Shown here piece by piece: positions 17,610 through 26,012 of a stretch of 64,000 nt of DNA. The DNA lies in the NCBI RefSeq assembly GCF_009834185.1, contig NZ_CP047173.1, forward strand, positions 4,092,001-4,156,000. The letters are read 5' to 3'. A program made the position numbers and the translations under genes. The notes beneath the pieces are model-generated. The model searched no databases and was not told the DNA's origin. It saw only the letters and a list, made by a program, of their open reading frames with translations. Origin of the DNA: Rathayibacter sp. VKM Ac-2760 (GTDB lineage: Bacteria; Actinomycetota; Actinomycetes; Actinomycetales; Microbacteriaceae). Each line of letters starts with the position of its first letter. Positions within the stretch are counted from its first letter, which is position 1.

Positions 17610-17879
17610 TCACGCTCCTCGAAGCAGCGATCGAACGGCCTCGATCGTGAACCCCGTTGCGACGGCGAGCTCGTGCTCGGTCGCACCGAGACGGACGGCC
17701 GAGCGCGCAGCGACGACGGCCCTCTCCCCTGCACCCGAATCCGAAGACGGACTGCGGAGAAGTGCGGCCTGCTCCGACGCGCGGGAGAGAGCCGCCGCCG
17801 TCTCGCTGGGCAGAAGCCTCGACGGCTCGTTCAGATCGATCTCCCACCCGCGAGCGGGCAGCTCCGTCGCCCCATCCAT
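17610..17879 (-). CDS. Small hypothetical protein with C-terminal helix-turn-helix-like segment
   Basis: An 89-residue acidic protein. The N-terminal half (PARGWEIDLNEPSRLLPSET) is followed by a helix-rich part ending LGATEHELAVATGFTIEAVRSLL, which has the spacing of a helix-turn-helix. TAGCGT lies about eight bases before the ATG at 17879 and no ribosome-binding site is seen, so a leaderless transcript is plausible. A small DNA-binding protein or antitoxin-like role is conceivable but not shown. Confidence 0.5.
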   Translation of the reverse strand: MDGATELPARGWEIDLNEPSRLLPSETAAALSRASEQAALLRSPSSDSGAGERAVVAARSAVRLGATEHELAVATGFTIEAVRSLLRGA

Positions 17880-18081
17880 GTCTCGACGCTACTCACAGTC
17901 GAGCTGGAGCACCCGTCACGTGCTCCGTCGCCCGATCCCGAGACGGGGCGCCGATCGATCGACACTCCGACCGGCGCGCACGAGCGCGGATCGCCCCTCG
18001 GCGGCCGCGAGGATCAACGATCCGATGACGTTCCCGGCACTCCCGATGCGGGCGGCCGCAAGCAGTGCTTCACTGACCCGC

Positions 18082-18543
18082 ATGAAGCAGGGGCGATTAG
18101 GACGAGTGACATCCCTCGTCGTCGCTGCCGCCATCGCGCTCAGCGCCGGCGGTTGCACCGGCATCACGTCGAGCTCGGCCGGATCCTGTGCCGCCACGGT
18201 GATCGAACTCCAGGAGTCGTCCCTGCACCCCGGCGGAGTCGTCCGCATCAGCGCCGACTTCATCTGGGAGACCTGCGAGGACACCGGAGGCACGAGCCGC
18301 GCCGCCTCCGACGTCACGGTCACCATCACCCCCTCCGCGAGCGGCGAGGAGATACTGCTCGGCCGACCGATTCCGAAGGGCGAACGGTCGACGGTCGACG
18401 CGTGCTTCGACCTTCCTGCCGATCTGCCCACCGGTCCCGCCGTGCTCGCCCTGCGCACGCGGAGCGGCGACCCGATCGATGTCGAACTGCCCGTCGAGAT
18501 CACGATCCCCCACGGGACGCTCGGCTCCGCAGACAGCAGCTGA
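18082..18543 (+). CDS. Putative lipoprotein of unknown function
   Basis: A 153-residue precursor with a lipoprotein signal peptide (KQGRLGRVTSLVVAAAIALS, then AGGC at the lipobox). The mature part reads as an immunoglobulin-like beta sandwich (SLHPGGVVRISADFIWETCE, ASDVTVTITPSASGEEILLG, PVEITIPHGTLG). It probably sits on the outer face of the membrane. I do not recognise the family. The ATG at 18082 is chosen because the signal peptide begins there; longer upstream frames run over the small minus-strand genes. Confidence 0.65.
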   Translation: MKQGRLGRVTSLVVAAAIALSAGGCTGITSSSAGSCAATVIELQESSLHPGGVVRISADFIWETCEDTGGTSRAASDVTVTITPSASGEEILLGRPIPKGERSTVDACFDLPADLPTGPAVLALRTRSGDPIDVELPVEITIPHGTLGSADSS

Positions 18544-18712
18544 GGACGATCGGGCCGGGCAGCGCACGGGAGGCGGAGTCGTCATCGACGTCATCCACGC
18601 GAGAACCGATGCCTCGCCCGCTCAGCACGCTCCCGCCGCCCGCTGCGCCGCATCGGTGCGTGCTCCGACGAGGCCGGAGCGGGCGCCGGCGACCGTGCCC
18701 AGGAGTGGCCGG

Positions 18713-19312
18713 TCAGGTGCGAGCTGCGGCCACTGCCGAGAAGGCCACACGGATGAGGGCGGACTCGACGGTCGTGAGCTCGGCATCGACGCGATCGATC
18801 AGCGGATCCCTCTCGAGCGAATCGATCCATGTCGCGTAACCGTCGTAGTACGCGCGGACCCCGGCATCCGCGAGCACACCCGCCTGACGCGCATCGCCGA
18901 GTCGTGCGGTCAGGGCGGCATCGAGGGCGTCCGTGATCGCGGATCGCTTGAACGCCGCACGCTCTCGCAGCTCGAGGCTCGCGGGGATGATGGCGGCGAG
19001 CCGCTGGCGGATCTGCCGCCTGTCGTCGGCGTGGACCGCGCAGAGAGGCAGGATCCCTGCCCGGAGGATCTCGAACGGCGTGCTGCCCGGCCTCGCACCC
19101 TCCACACCCTGAACGGCGAGGGCGACCAGCTCTTCCTGCCCCTGGAACAGGATCTCCCGCTTGTCGGCGAAGTGCCGGAACAGCGTCGTGCGGGTCACGT
19201 GGGCCCGGTCGGCGATCTGCGCCGCCGTCGTGTCGTCGTACCCGCGCTCGGCGAAGAGCTCCACCGCGGCGTGCAGCAGCCTTCCCCGCGTATCCGGTTC
19301 CCATCGAGCCAT
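18713..19312 (-). CDS. TetR-family transcriptional regulator
   Basis: The 199-residue protein has a typical N-terminal helix-turn-helix (about residues 10-50: RLLHAAVELFAERGYDDTTA, then TRTTLFRHFADKREIL) and a helical C-terminal ligand domain of unknown specificity. It is divergent from an NAD(P)-dependent oxidoreductase gene 200 bp away, the usual arrangement when a TetR protein represses the neighbour. Inverted repeats in the spacer are possible operators. Confidence 0.9.
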   Translation of the reverse strand: MARWEPDTRGRLLHAAVELFAERGYDDTTAAQIADRAHVTRTTLFRHFADKREILFQGQEELVALAVQGVEGARPGSTPFEILRAGILPLCAVHADDRRQIRQRLAAIIPASLELRERAAFKRSAITDALDAALTARLGDARQAGVLADAGVRAYYDGYATWIDSLERDPLIDRVDAELTTVESALIRVAFSAVAAART

Positions 19313-19412
19313 CCCACGAGTCTAGTGATGACATCGAGTCACATCGAAGCGGGGGAAGTGTGCCGCGTCATCACTCGTCGAGAACGCTGACGAGGATCGG
19401 GTGATGCAACAG

Positions 19413-19441
19413 AGGCACATCGCATGTATCGTCATGTGCCT
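19413..19441. promoter_or_regulatory. Inverted repeat in the TetR/oxidoreductase spacer
   Basis: AGGCACAT (19413-19420) and ATGTGCCT (19434-19441) are perfect inverted 8-mers 13 bases apart. GAGTCACATC also occurs twice nearby (19336 and 19442). These are candidate sites for the divergent TetR protein, or a promoter region for the oxidoreductase. Confidence 0.4.
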
Positions 19442-19513
19442 GAGTCACATCATCGAGCGGACTCGGTCGGATCACCGCAGAGCGCGGTGACCGTCACGGA
19501 CAGGAGTGGTCAC

Positions 19514-20395
19514 ATGCGCGTCTTCGTCACCGGAGCATCCGGGTGGATCGGAACAGCCCTCACGAGCGAACTCGCCGCGGCGGGACACGAGGTCCGCGGA
19601 CTCGTCCGCTCCGAGGCGTCGGCCGCGAAGGTGCGCCGCGCGGGCGTCACCCCGGTGAGGGGCGACATGGGCGATCACGACCTGCTGGTCGCGGAGGCCC
19701 TGGGCGCGGACGCCACCGCGCATCTCGCGTTCACCCTCGACTTCGCCGCGTTCGACGCGGCCGTCGACAACGAGGTGCGCCTCCTCGAGCGGATCGGGTC
19801 GGCGCTGGACGGCACGGGGAAGGCCTTCTTCGCCGCGTCCGGCACTCCGATGAGCCTCGGGCAGCTCGCCACCGAGGCGGACGAGCTCGATCCCGCAGGA
19901 CCGGCCGGCGCGCGGTCCCGCACGGCGAGGGCCGTGCTGGCGCTGTCCGAGCTCGGCATCCGCTCCGGTCTCGTGCGGATGCCCCGCACCGTCCACGGAG
20001 AAGGGGACCACAACGGCCTCATCGCCCTGCTCGTCGGCCTCGACCGTCAGCTCGGAACCGCCGCCTACGTCGGGGACGGATCGAACAGATGGCCCGCTGT
20101 GCACCTCAGCGACGCCGGCCGGCTGTTCCGCATCGCGCTGGAGACGGCACCCGCCGGAGCCGTGCTGCACGCCGTCGGCGAGGAGGGCGTGGTGATGCGC
20201 GACGTCGCCGAGGCCATCGCCGGGAAGACCGGCCTGACGGCCTCGGCCGTCGATCCGGAGCGGCTCGGCGTGTTCGGCGCCCTGCTCGGCGGCGACCAGC
20301 CCGCCTCCAACGCCATCACCCGGCACCTCGTCGCGTGGGAGCCGACCGGCCCGACGCTGCTCGACGACCTCGAGGCCGGCTACTACACGGCCTGA
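19514..20395 (+). CDS. NAD(P)-dependent epimerase/oxidoreductase (atypical short-chain dehydrogenase)
   Basis: The 293-residue protein starts with the nucleotide-binding motif VTGASGWIGTALTSELAAAG, then a LVRSEASAAKV segment that may read the cofactor phosphate, and conserved blocks RMPRTVHGEGDHNGLIALLV and AVHLSDAGRLFRIALE. This matches NAD(P)-binding Rossmann oxidoreductases of the extended SDR/NmrA-like type; the usual YxxxK catalytic pair is not evident. The ATG at 19514 is where homology begins. It is probably controlled by the divergent TetR protein. The substrate is unknown. Confidence 0.88.
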   Translation: MRVFVTGASGWIGTALTSELAAAGHEVRGLVRSEASAAKVRRAGVTPVRGDMGDHDLLVAEALGADATAHLAFTLDFAAFDAAVDNEVRLLERIGSALDGTGKAFFAASGTPMSLGQLATEADELDPAGPAGARSRTARAVLALSELGIRSGLVRMPRTVHGEGDHNGLIALLVGLDRQLGTAAYVGDGSNRWPAVHLSDAGRLFRIALETAPAGAVLHAVGEEGVVMRDVAEAIAGKTGLTASAVDPERLGVFGALLGGDQPASNAITRHLVAWEPTGPTLLDDLEAGYYTA

Positions 20396-20400
20396 GTCGC

Positions 20401-20628
20401 GGGGGGGGGGGGGGGCGGCGTTCCGGCAACGGGAGAGACCGAGCCGAGGCCCCGAGCTGGAGGAAGGAGTGGCCCCCCAGGTGATCGTCGTGTCCGTCGG
20501 GGCCCCGTCGACGGCCGGCGCCGAGACGAGGCGGAGAACAGCAGGCCGAGGACGACCACGACGGCCCCCGCTCCTCCCGCGGATCGATTCGAGGCGAGAG
20601 CCGTGGGGGCGCGGGTCACCACGCCCCC
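20401..20628 (-). pseudogene. Remnant of an exported-protein gene beside a 15-G tract
   Basis: On the minus strand one frame from about 20619 encodes a signal-peptide-like stretch (GGAGAVVVVLGLLFSA). The frame two bases on then reads as a mature N-terminus (VSAPAVDGAPTDTTITWGAT), and the reading stops making sense near a run of 15 G (20401-20415 on the plus strand). It lies directly downstream of the WxL-like gene, where a DUF916-type partner would be expected. Either the gene is frameshifted and truncated or the G run is an assembly fault. Confidence 0.35.
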
Positions 20629-20638
20629 ACGGCGGGGG

Positions 20639-21277
20639 TCACTCGAAGAGCGAGAGGGTGAGTTCGCCGGTGTAGTCGCCGGCTTCGACGGTCGCGTCGG
20701 TGCGCAGGAACAGGTCCGCGGACGCGGTCCACTGCCCTTCCTCCGCGACGGCGCCGGAGTCCAGGGCGAGGGCGAGCAGCTCCTGGTCGACGAGGCCGAC
20801 CGCGTCGTCACCGTCGTCGAGGACCGTGTCGACCCGGTCGCCCTCGGTCACGAGCCCGGACTCGCCGCCGTCGATCAGACGGGGCGTCCAGCCGAAGTGG
20901 TCGGCGCCGATCGGCTCCTGAGCGGCGTCGCCGGTGAACTCGCCCGCCGATCCCAGGACGTACCAGCCTGCGCCCTCCGGGATCTCCTCCGGGCTGCGGG
21001 TGTCGGTCACGGTCACCGTCGGCAGGGCGCCCGTGAACTGACGCACGAGCGTCGTCGATCCGTCCTCGGCCAGATCGGTCGAGGAGCCCGCGACGGTCAT
21101 CGCGAGCACCCCCGGCTCGTTCAGCTCGGGGATGGAGACGTTCACGTCCACGCCCTCGTCGCCGTAGTTCTCATCGGCGACCGCCGCACCGGCGACCGCG
21201 CCCAGCAGCACGACCCCCGCCACGACCGCAGCGCAACGAGCCGCGAATCCCGATCTCACAGTGCCATGTCTGTTCAT
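20639..21277 (-). CDS. Exported WxL-like cell-surface protein
   Basis: The 212-residue precursor has a Sec signal peptide (about residues 1-34, ending AGAAVADE) and a beta-rich mature domain with TVTVTDTRSPEEIPEGAGWY, FGWTPRLID and a final strand YTGELTLSLFE. The paired Trp motifs and beta-sandwich pattern resemble WxL surface domains and related actinobacterial exported proteins, but the match is loose. GGAGAAG precedes the ATG. It begins 27 bases after the stop of the exported phosphodiesterase gene, so they are probably co-transcribed. Cell-wall or partner-protein binding is inferred. Confidence 0.75.
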   Translation of the reverse strand: MNRHGTVRSGFAARCAAVVAGVVLLGAVAGAAVADENYGDEGVDVNVSIPELNEPGVLAMTVAGSSTDLAEDGSTTLVRQFTGALPTVTVTDTRSPEEIPEGAGWYVLGSAGEFTGDAAQEPIGADHFGWTPRLIDGGESGLVTEGDRVDTVLDDGDDAVGLVDQELLALALDSGAVAEEGQWTASADLFLRTDATVEAGDYTGELTLSLFE

Positions 21278-21303
21278 GATGTCTTCTCCTTCAGATCAGC
21301 AGG

Positions 21304-23850
21304 TCAGTTGCAGGACGTCGCGGCGTAGGGAGCCTCGACGGTGGTGACAGCGGGAGTGCCGTCGACGGTCGCGGTCGCAGCGACCGTGACGACGCCGGCG
21401 GGGATCGTGGCGGCGCGGGTCGTGAAGGCGTGCGAGGCGCTCTTCCCGGCGGCGACGGCGGCGAAGGACTTGCTGCCGAACGTCGACGTGGCGGTCATCG
21501 CGACCGGGAACCCGTTCCCGTTCACCGCCTGCACCGTCACCAGCGCCTTCCCGGCGACACAACGCGTGGCGGCGGTCGCCGTGACAGTCAGCGCCGGGGT
21601 GTCGTCGGCGCGGATCTCGGGGGCGTCGACGGCCCAGTAGCCGTTGTTGCCCGCTTCGGTGAGCTTCCAGCCGATGCGGACCGAGGTGGCGCCGGCCGGG
21701 GCGACGGTGGAGAGGCTCAGGGGCTGGTCGATGTCGAAGAGAACGCCCTGGGAGGCGTCGCGGCTCCACAGCACCTGCTCGACGCCGTTGTCGTAGCTCG
21801 CGACCACTTCGGCGTGCTGGGGCGCCTCGGCGTCCATCTGCCGGTAGTGGTGCACGAACGAGACGTCGACCGCTCCGCCGGGGGAGACCCGCTGCGAGGG
21901 CGACTGCAGGGTCGAATCGAAGCGGCCACCTGCTCCGGCGGGGTCGCCGACGTCGTTCCACTCGTCCGGGTCGGCCACGGCGACCACGTCGCGTCCGCGC
22001 ACGAAGGAGCCGCGGCCCTGACCCTCCTCGCTGGTGGCCCAGAACTCGCCACTCATGAACGACCAGCCGCGGTACTCGCTGACACCGCCGGTGGTGCGCT
22101 CGTCGATCCGCCAGCCCTCGGGGGCCTGCTTGGTCCAGCCTCCGCTGTCGCTCGGCTTCGCCGGCTCGTCGACGACTCCGCGCAGCGCCGGCGCGACGGT
22201 GTCGAAGGGGTCGGTCGAGGCGGTTCCGATCGGGACGCCCTCGAGGCCCCAGGCGGGGTCGATGTCGACGCCGAGGTGATCGAGCACGGTGGGGGCGATG
22301 TCGACCTGGCGCCATTCGCGGGTGGCTGTCCCCGTCGCGGGGACGTCACCGCCGGAGGCGAGAGTCCAGATCATCCGCGTGAGGTGCTGATCGCCGCCGT
22401 GGCTGTAACCGGTGAAGCCGTGGTCGGTGGAGGCGACGACGAGCCAGTCCTCCTCGGCGTAGCTGGCGCGGTCCTTGATCGCGGTGACCAGCTGCCCGAC
22501 CCGCTGGTCGAGGGTCTCGATGGTGGTCTTGTACTGGGGTGATTCGGCGGTGTAGGCGTGACCGGTGGCGTCCCCGTCGTGGAGGTAGACCACCATCGCA
22601 TCCGGGTTGCGGGTGGAGAGGACCTCGACGGCGTCGTCGACGCTCTGAGCGTCGGTGACCTTCTTGTCGGAGCCGTTCTGCTGCATCTTCACGTCGGGAC
22701 GGAGGATGAGGTTGTCGTTCAGCGGCGCCCAGTCGGCGGTGGAGAAGGTCGAGAAGCCGGGATCCACCTGCTCGAGCCGGGTGAGGACGTCGGGGTAGGC
22801 CTCGATGTTCGGGTTCACGAAGTCGTTGTCGGGAGAGCGGTGCTTGTCGACCCACACTCCGCTGAGGAGGTTCGCGTGGCCGTGCCCGGAGACGGTGGGG
22901 CCGAGGGCGTTGTCCTGCATGTAGCCGACGCCGATCTGGCCGTCTGCGGCGAGAGCGTCGATGTTCGGGGTGTCGTACTCGCGCAGCTTGTCGTAGCGGA
23001 CGCCGTCGAAGTCGATGAACAGCACCTTGCGGTCGCTGATGCCGTCGGGGACGTCCGAGGGCTGGGGGCCGGGCGCGGGAAGGGGGGCCTCGGCGCCCTC
23101 GGGGGCCTCGCTGGTGACGGCGATGTTGTCGACCGCCCAGTACCAGTCGTTGGTGGCCTTCTCGATCACCCAGCTGAGCTGCATGCTGGTGGCGCCGGCC
23201 GGAACGGCGACGGGCTGGGTGAGCGAGCGGTTCTGGAGGTAGGTCTGATCGCCGAGGACGGCAGTGGAGTACTCGAAGAGGCGCTTCGTCGCGCCGCCGT
23301 CGAAGGACACCTCGAGTGCGGCGACCTGCGGACCGGTCTGGCGGTAGTTGGAGTCGAAGTTCACGTGGACGGTGCGTCCACCGGGAACGGCGATCGGGGC
23401 CGAGGTGAGCGTGCTGGCGAACAGCTGCTCCCCCGGGTTGTTCCCGTCGTCCCACTCGTCGTTGTCGGCGACGGCGACGACGCCGGAGCCCTTGGTGAAG
23501 TCCTCCCGGCCCTGGCCGGTCTGCGCGGCCGCCCAGAACGCCGGGGTCGCGAAGGTCCAGCCTCGCCACTCGCTCTTGCCCTTCGTGCCGATCGAGGGTC
23601 CGTTGGTCACGGTCCAGCCGGTCGGCGCCGTCGGTGTCCATCCCAGGGTCGAGGCCGGTATGCCCGTCTCGTCCACGCGCGGCCGCAGCGCCGACGTGAG
23701 GGAGTCGAAGTCCTCGGAGCTGAAGGGCGCGGCGGCGTCGGCCGCCGCTTCCGCTCCGGTGGCGGCGAGGGCGGGCTGCGTGGGCAGCAGGAGCGCCGCC
23801 CCGACGCAGAGGGCGAGGCCGGTGGCGGCGGCTCGATGTCGTGATCGCAT
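21304..23850 (-). CDS. Secreted alkaline-phosphatase-superfamily hydrolase (type I phosphodiesterase/nucleotide pyrophosphatase-like) with two flanking beta-sandwich modules
   Basis: The 848-residue precursor has a signal peptide (RSRHRAAATGLALCVGAALL, ending PALAATG). A beta-sandwich module (about 80-260) with EWRGWTFATPAFW and VVAVADNDEWDD is followed by the hydrolase core: metal site LFIDFDGVRYD, the nucleophile region GPTVSGHGHANLLSG, VVYLHDGDATGH, VVASTDHGFTGYSHGG. A second copy of the sandwich module follows (EYRGWSFMSGEFW, VVAVADPDEWND), then a C-terminal Ig-like domain. The ATG at 23850 is chosen at the signal peptide; GGAAGGA precedes it. It sits beside a phosphonate operon and one of its regulators, so it may release phosphonate or phosphate head groups outside the cell; that role is inference. 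Confidence 0.88.
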   Translation of the reverse strand: MRSRHRAAATGLALCVGAALLLPTQPALAATGAEAAADAAAPFSSEDFDSLTSALRPRVDETGIPASTLGWTPTAPTGWTVTNGPSIGTKGKSEWRGWTFATPAFWAAAQTGQGREDFTKGSGVVAVADNDEWDDGNNPGEQLFASTLTSAPIAVPGGRTVHVNFDSNYRQTGPQVAALEVSFDGGATKRLFEYSTAVLGDQTYLQNRSLTQPVAVPAGATSMQLSWVIEKATNDWYWAVDNIAVTSEAPEGAEAPLPAPGPQPSDVPDGISDRKVLFIDFDGVRYDKLREYDTPNIDALAADGQIGVGYMQDNALGPTVSGHGHANLLSGVWVDKHRSPDNDFVNPNIEAYPDVLTRLEQVDPGFSTFSTADWAPLNDNLILRPDVKMQQNGSDKKVTDAQSVDDAVEVLSTRNPDAMVVYLHDGDATGHAYTAESPQYKTTIETLDQRVGQLVTAIKDRASYAEEDWLVVASTDHGFTGYSHGGDQHLTRMIWTLASGGDVPATGTATREWRQVDIAPTVLDHLGVDIDPAWGLEGVPIGTASTDPFDTVAPALRGVVDEPAKPSDSGGWTKQAPEGWRIDERTTGGVSEYRGWSFMSGEFWATSEEGQGRGSFVRGRDVVAVADPDEWNDVGDPAGAGGRFDSTLQSPSQRVSPGGAVDVSFVHHYRQMDAEAPQHAEVVASYDNGVEQVLWSRDASQGVLFDIDQPLSLSTVAPAGATSVRIGWKLTEAGNNGYWAVDAPEIRADDTPALTVTATAATRCVAGKALVTVQAVNGNGFPVAMTATSTFGSKSFAAVAAGKSASHAFTTRAATIPAGVVTVAATATVDGTPAVTTVEAPYAATSCN

Positions 23851-23929
23851 GACGGGTCCTTCCAGTGGTCCGATGCGAGTCAGCCTGTCGATACCGGATG
23901 ACATCGACGAGGCCGTGAGACGACACATA

Positions 23930-23946
23930 GGTAAACTAGTTGGACC
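23930..23946. promoter_or_regulatory. Possible GntR operator upstream of the secreted hydrolase
   Basis: GGTAAACTAGTTGGACC has outer GGT/ACC and a central AACTAGTT palindrome, loosely like the GGTCTAGACC-type sites of HutC-class GntR regulators. It lies 80 bp upstream of the hydrolase ATG in a 219-bp spacer next to a GntR gene. Nothing else is seen in 23851-24069. Confidence 0.3.
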
Positions 23947-24069
23947 GCTTGAAGGCATTAATGCACACAGGTCGTCGACAACGCGTCCGGCGAGGAGGAC
24001 GTGGGGCGCACCGGCGCTCCGGCACGGCCGAGCAGCGGGTCGTGGGAGGGCGGCGGTCGGACGTGCGGG

Positions 24070-24819
24070 TCAGGAGCCGATGGAGCGGATGAAGTGCTCG
24101 CCCTCGCGAGCGCGCCCTGACGCGGCGAGCGTGAAGCGGATGATGTCGCTGCGGTACCTGTCGTCCGACGCTTCGAAGACCCGACCGTCCGGGCCCCTCG
24201 TCACTCGGTGCAGGCGGAGGATCGGCGCGCCCGGCTCGACGTCGAGCAGCCGGCTGTCGAGATCGTCGGCGGCCACGGCGTCGATCTCGTGGTCCACCTC
24301 CGTGTAGCCCAGGCCGCGACTGTCGAGGTACTCCGTGATCGACACGGTGTCGAGGTCGACGGCGAAGAGCAGCCGTCCGACCTCCTCGATGAAGGTGAGG
24401 CGCTCCAGCATGGTGGGACGCCCGTCGAGCAGGCGGAGCCGGACGACGTCGACGATGCCGTCACCCGGTTCGATGTTCAGCGCGCGGGCCTTCTCCTCGT
24501 CGGCGCGGCGCAGGCTCACCTCCTGGGTGCGAGCGCCGGGGGTGGTGCCCATGCTCTGCGCCCACCGGGTGAAGGGGATCGACACGTCGGCCGCCTGCTG
24601 GACCTTGCGCCGGATGACACGGGCGGGCCGGCCTCGGCGGGTCTCGATGTAGCCCTCGCTCCGCAAGGCCGCGAGCGCGTTGCGGATCGGTCCGCGCGAG
24701 GTGCGCCACAGCTCCGCGAGCTCTCCCTCGGAGGGGACCTCGTCGCCGGGCGAGAGCTCGCCGGAGGTGATCCGGGTGCGGAGCTCGTCCGCGATCTGCA
24801 TGTAGAGCATGGCTGCCAC
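24070..24819 (-). CDS. GntR-family regulator with UTRA domain (HutC class), copy 1
   Basis: The 249-residue protein has a winged helix-turn-helix (about residues 5-70: GDEVPSEGELAELWRTSRGP, RNALAALRSEGYIETRRGRP) and a UTRA ligand-binding domain (DGRPTMLERLTFIEEVGR, DHEIDAVAADDLDSRLL, VFEASDDRYRSDIIRFTL). It aligns without gaps to the regulator at 31630, about two-thirds identical by eye. It is transcribed in the same direction as the phosphonate operon and follows it after 89 bases. UTRA regulators of the PhnF type control phosphonate genes, which fits the context. Confidence 0.92.
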   Translation of the reverse strand: MAAMLYMQIADELRTRITSGELSPGDEVPSEGELAELWRTSRGPIRNALAALRSEGYIETRRGRPARVIRRKVQQAADVSIPFTRWAQSMGTTPGARTQEVSLRRADEEKARALNIEPGDGIVDVVRLRLLDGRPTMLERLTFIEEVGRLLFAVDLDTVSITEYLDSRGLGYTEVDHEIDAVAADDLDSRLLDVEPGAPILRLHRVTRGPDGRVFEASDDRYRSDIIRFTLAASGRAREGEHFIRSIGS

Positions 24820-24908
24820 GGAGGAATAGTACGGGCAGCACGATGATCCGGACCGACGCGACCGCCTCGCGGGTCACGTCGGTCCGGGGGTCACGCCCGC
24901 TGCCGGTG

Positions 24909-26012
24909 TCAGCGCGGCGAGACGGCGATGCGGACGGGCCCGCCGGCACCTGCGCGGCCGATGCCGTCGTCGAGGTGGTCGAGGGTGACGGTCTCGCCGA
25001 CGAGGTCGGCGAAGGGCCAGGCGCGCCAGCGGTCGACGATGTAGTCGGTCGCGCGAGCGAGATCGAGGGGTGCGTAGTTGTGCACTCCGCGCACGGTCAG
25101 CAGCGCGCGGACGACCCGCTCCGGGTCGAGCGGGACGGACTCCGTCGGGAACACGCTGCCCACGAGGACGATGACGCCGCCGATTCCGGCGGAGGCGAGC
25201 GCGGCGCCGACCGCGGCGCGGGAGCCCGACGCTTCGAGGACGACATCGAAGTCCTCCGTCGCGACACCGGGTTCGAGCGTCGCGGCGGCGCCGAAGCGCC
25301 GGGCGAGGGCGCGGCGGGAGGGCTCAGGATCGACGACCGTCACCGTGGCACCGCGATCGACCGCCATCGCGGTCGCGGTGAGTCCGATCAGCCCGGCCCC
25401 GATGATCAGCACCTGCGCGCCGTCGAGCGGCTGCGTCTGCTCGGCGGCGGCGAGGGCGGCGTACGCGGTGGCCGTGCCGCACGAGACCGGGGCGAGGACC
25501 TTCGCGGGGACGTCCTCGGGCACGCGGACGACGGCGGTGCCGGCGAGCAGGTGGGTGTGGGTCGCGAATCCGCCTGAGAGCGCCCATCGGTCCTGGATCC
25601 GCTCGTGGCCGTACTTGCGGAGGGTACGGCACTTCTGGCTCCGCCCTGCCCGGCAGCGGTCGCAGTCGCCGCAGCTCGCGGCGAGGGACCAGAGCACCCG
25701 GTCCCCCACCTCCAGCGGTGAGCCTTCGACATCGCGCGGACCTCCGCTTCCGAGCGCGACGATGCGCCCGAGCTGCTCGTGGCCCAGGATCAGCGGGGTC
25801 GGAGCGGATCGGGCGCCGCGCGTCGTGTGCACATCGGAGCCGCAGATCGTCGCCAGTTCCACCTCGACGAGGACCTCGCCGGGCTCGAGGCGGACACTGA
25901 CGAAGGCGACCGCCTCGTGCGGCCGGTCCGCCGCCATCCACACCATCGCGGTGGCGGAGGGCTCGAGCTCGACCCGGAGGGCGGCGCCGGCCGGGCGGGT
26001 CAGGACGGTCAT
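24909..26012 (-). CDS. Phosphonate-catabolism-associated zinc alcohol dehydrogenase
   Basis: The 367-residue medium-chain dehydrogenase has catalytic-zinc motifs TICGSDVHT and GHEQLGRIV, the structural-zinc cysteines CGDCDRCRAGRSQKC, and the NAD motif GAGLIGLTATAMAVDRG. It belongs with the ADH clade (TIGR03366) known to recur beside phosphonate catabolic genes. It would oxidise or reduce a hydroxy intermediate such as a hydroxylated phosphonate or the aldehyde left after C-P cleavage. The ATG overlaps the hydrolase TGA by four bases. It is the last gene of the operon. Confidence 0.85.
   Translation of the reverse strand: MTVLTRPAGAALRVELEPSATAMVWMAADRPHEAVAFVSVRLEPGEVLVEVELATICGSDVHTTRGARSAPTPLILGHEQLGRIVALGSGGPRDVEGSPLEVGDRVLWSLAASCGDCDRCRAGRSQKCRTLRKYGHERIQDRWALSGGFATHTHLLAGTAVVRVPEDVPAKVLAPVSCGTATAYAALAAAEQTQPLDGAQVLIIGAGLIGLTATAMAVDRGATVTVVDPEPSRRALARRFGAAATLEPGVATEDFDVVLEASGSRAAVGAALASAGIGGVIVLVGSVFPTESVPLDPERVVRALLTVRGVHNYAPLDLARATDYIVDRWRAWPFADLVGETVTLDHLDDGIGRAGAGGPVRIAVSPR

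Noticed and set aside
17290..18543. A single 417-residue protein ending in the lipoprotein
   Set aside because: The signal peptide and lipobox start at 18082; the upstream part is Arg/Ser/Thr-rich and overlaps more plausible small genes on the other strand.
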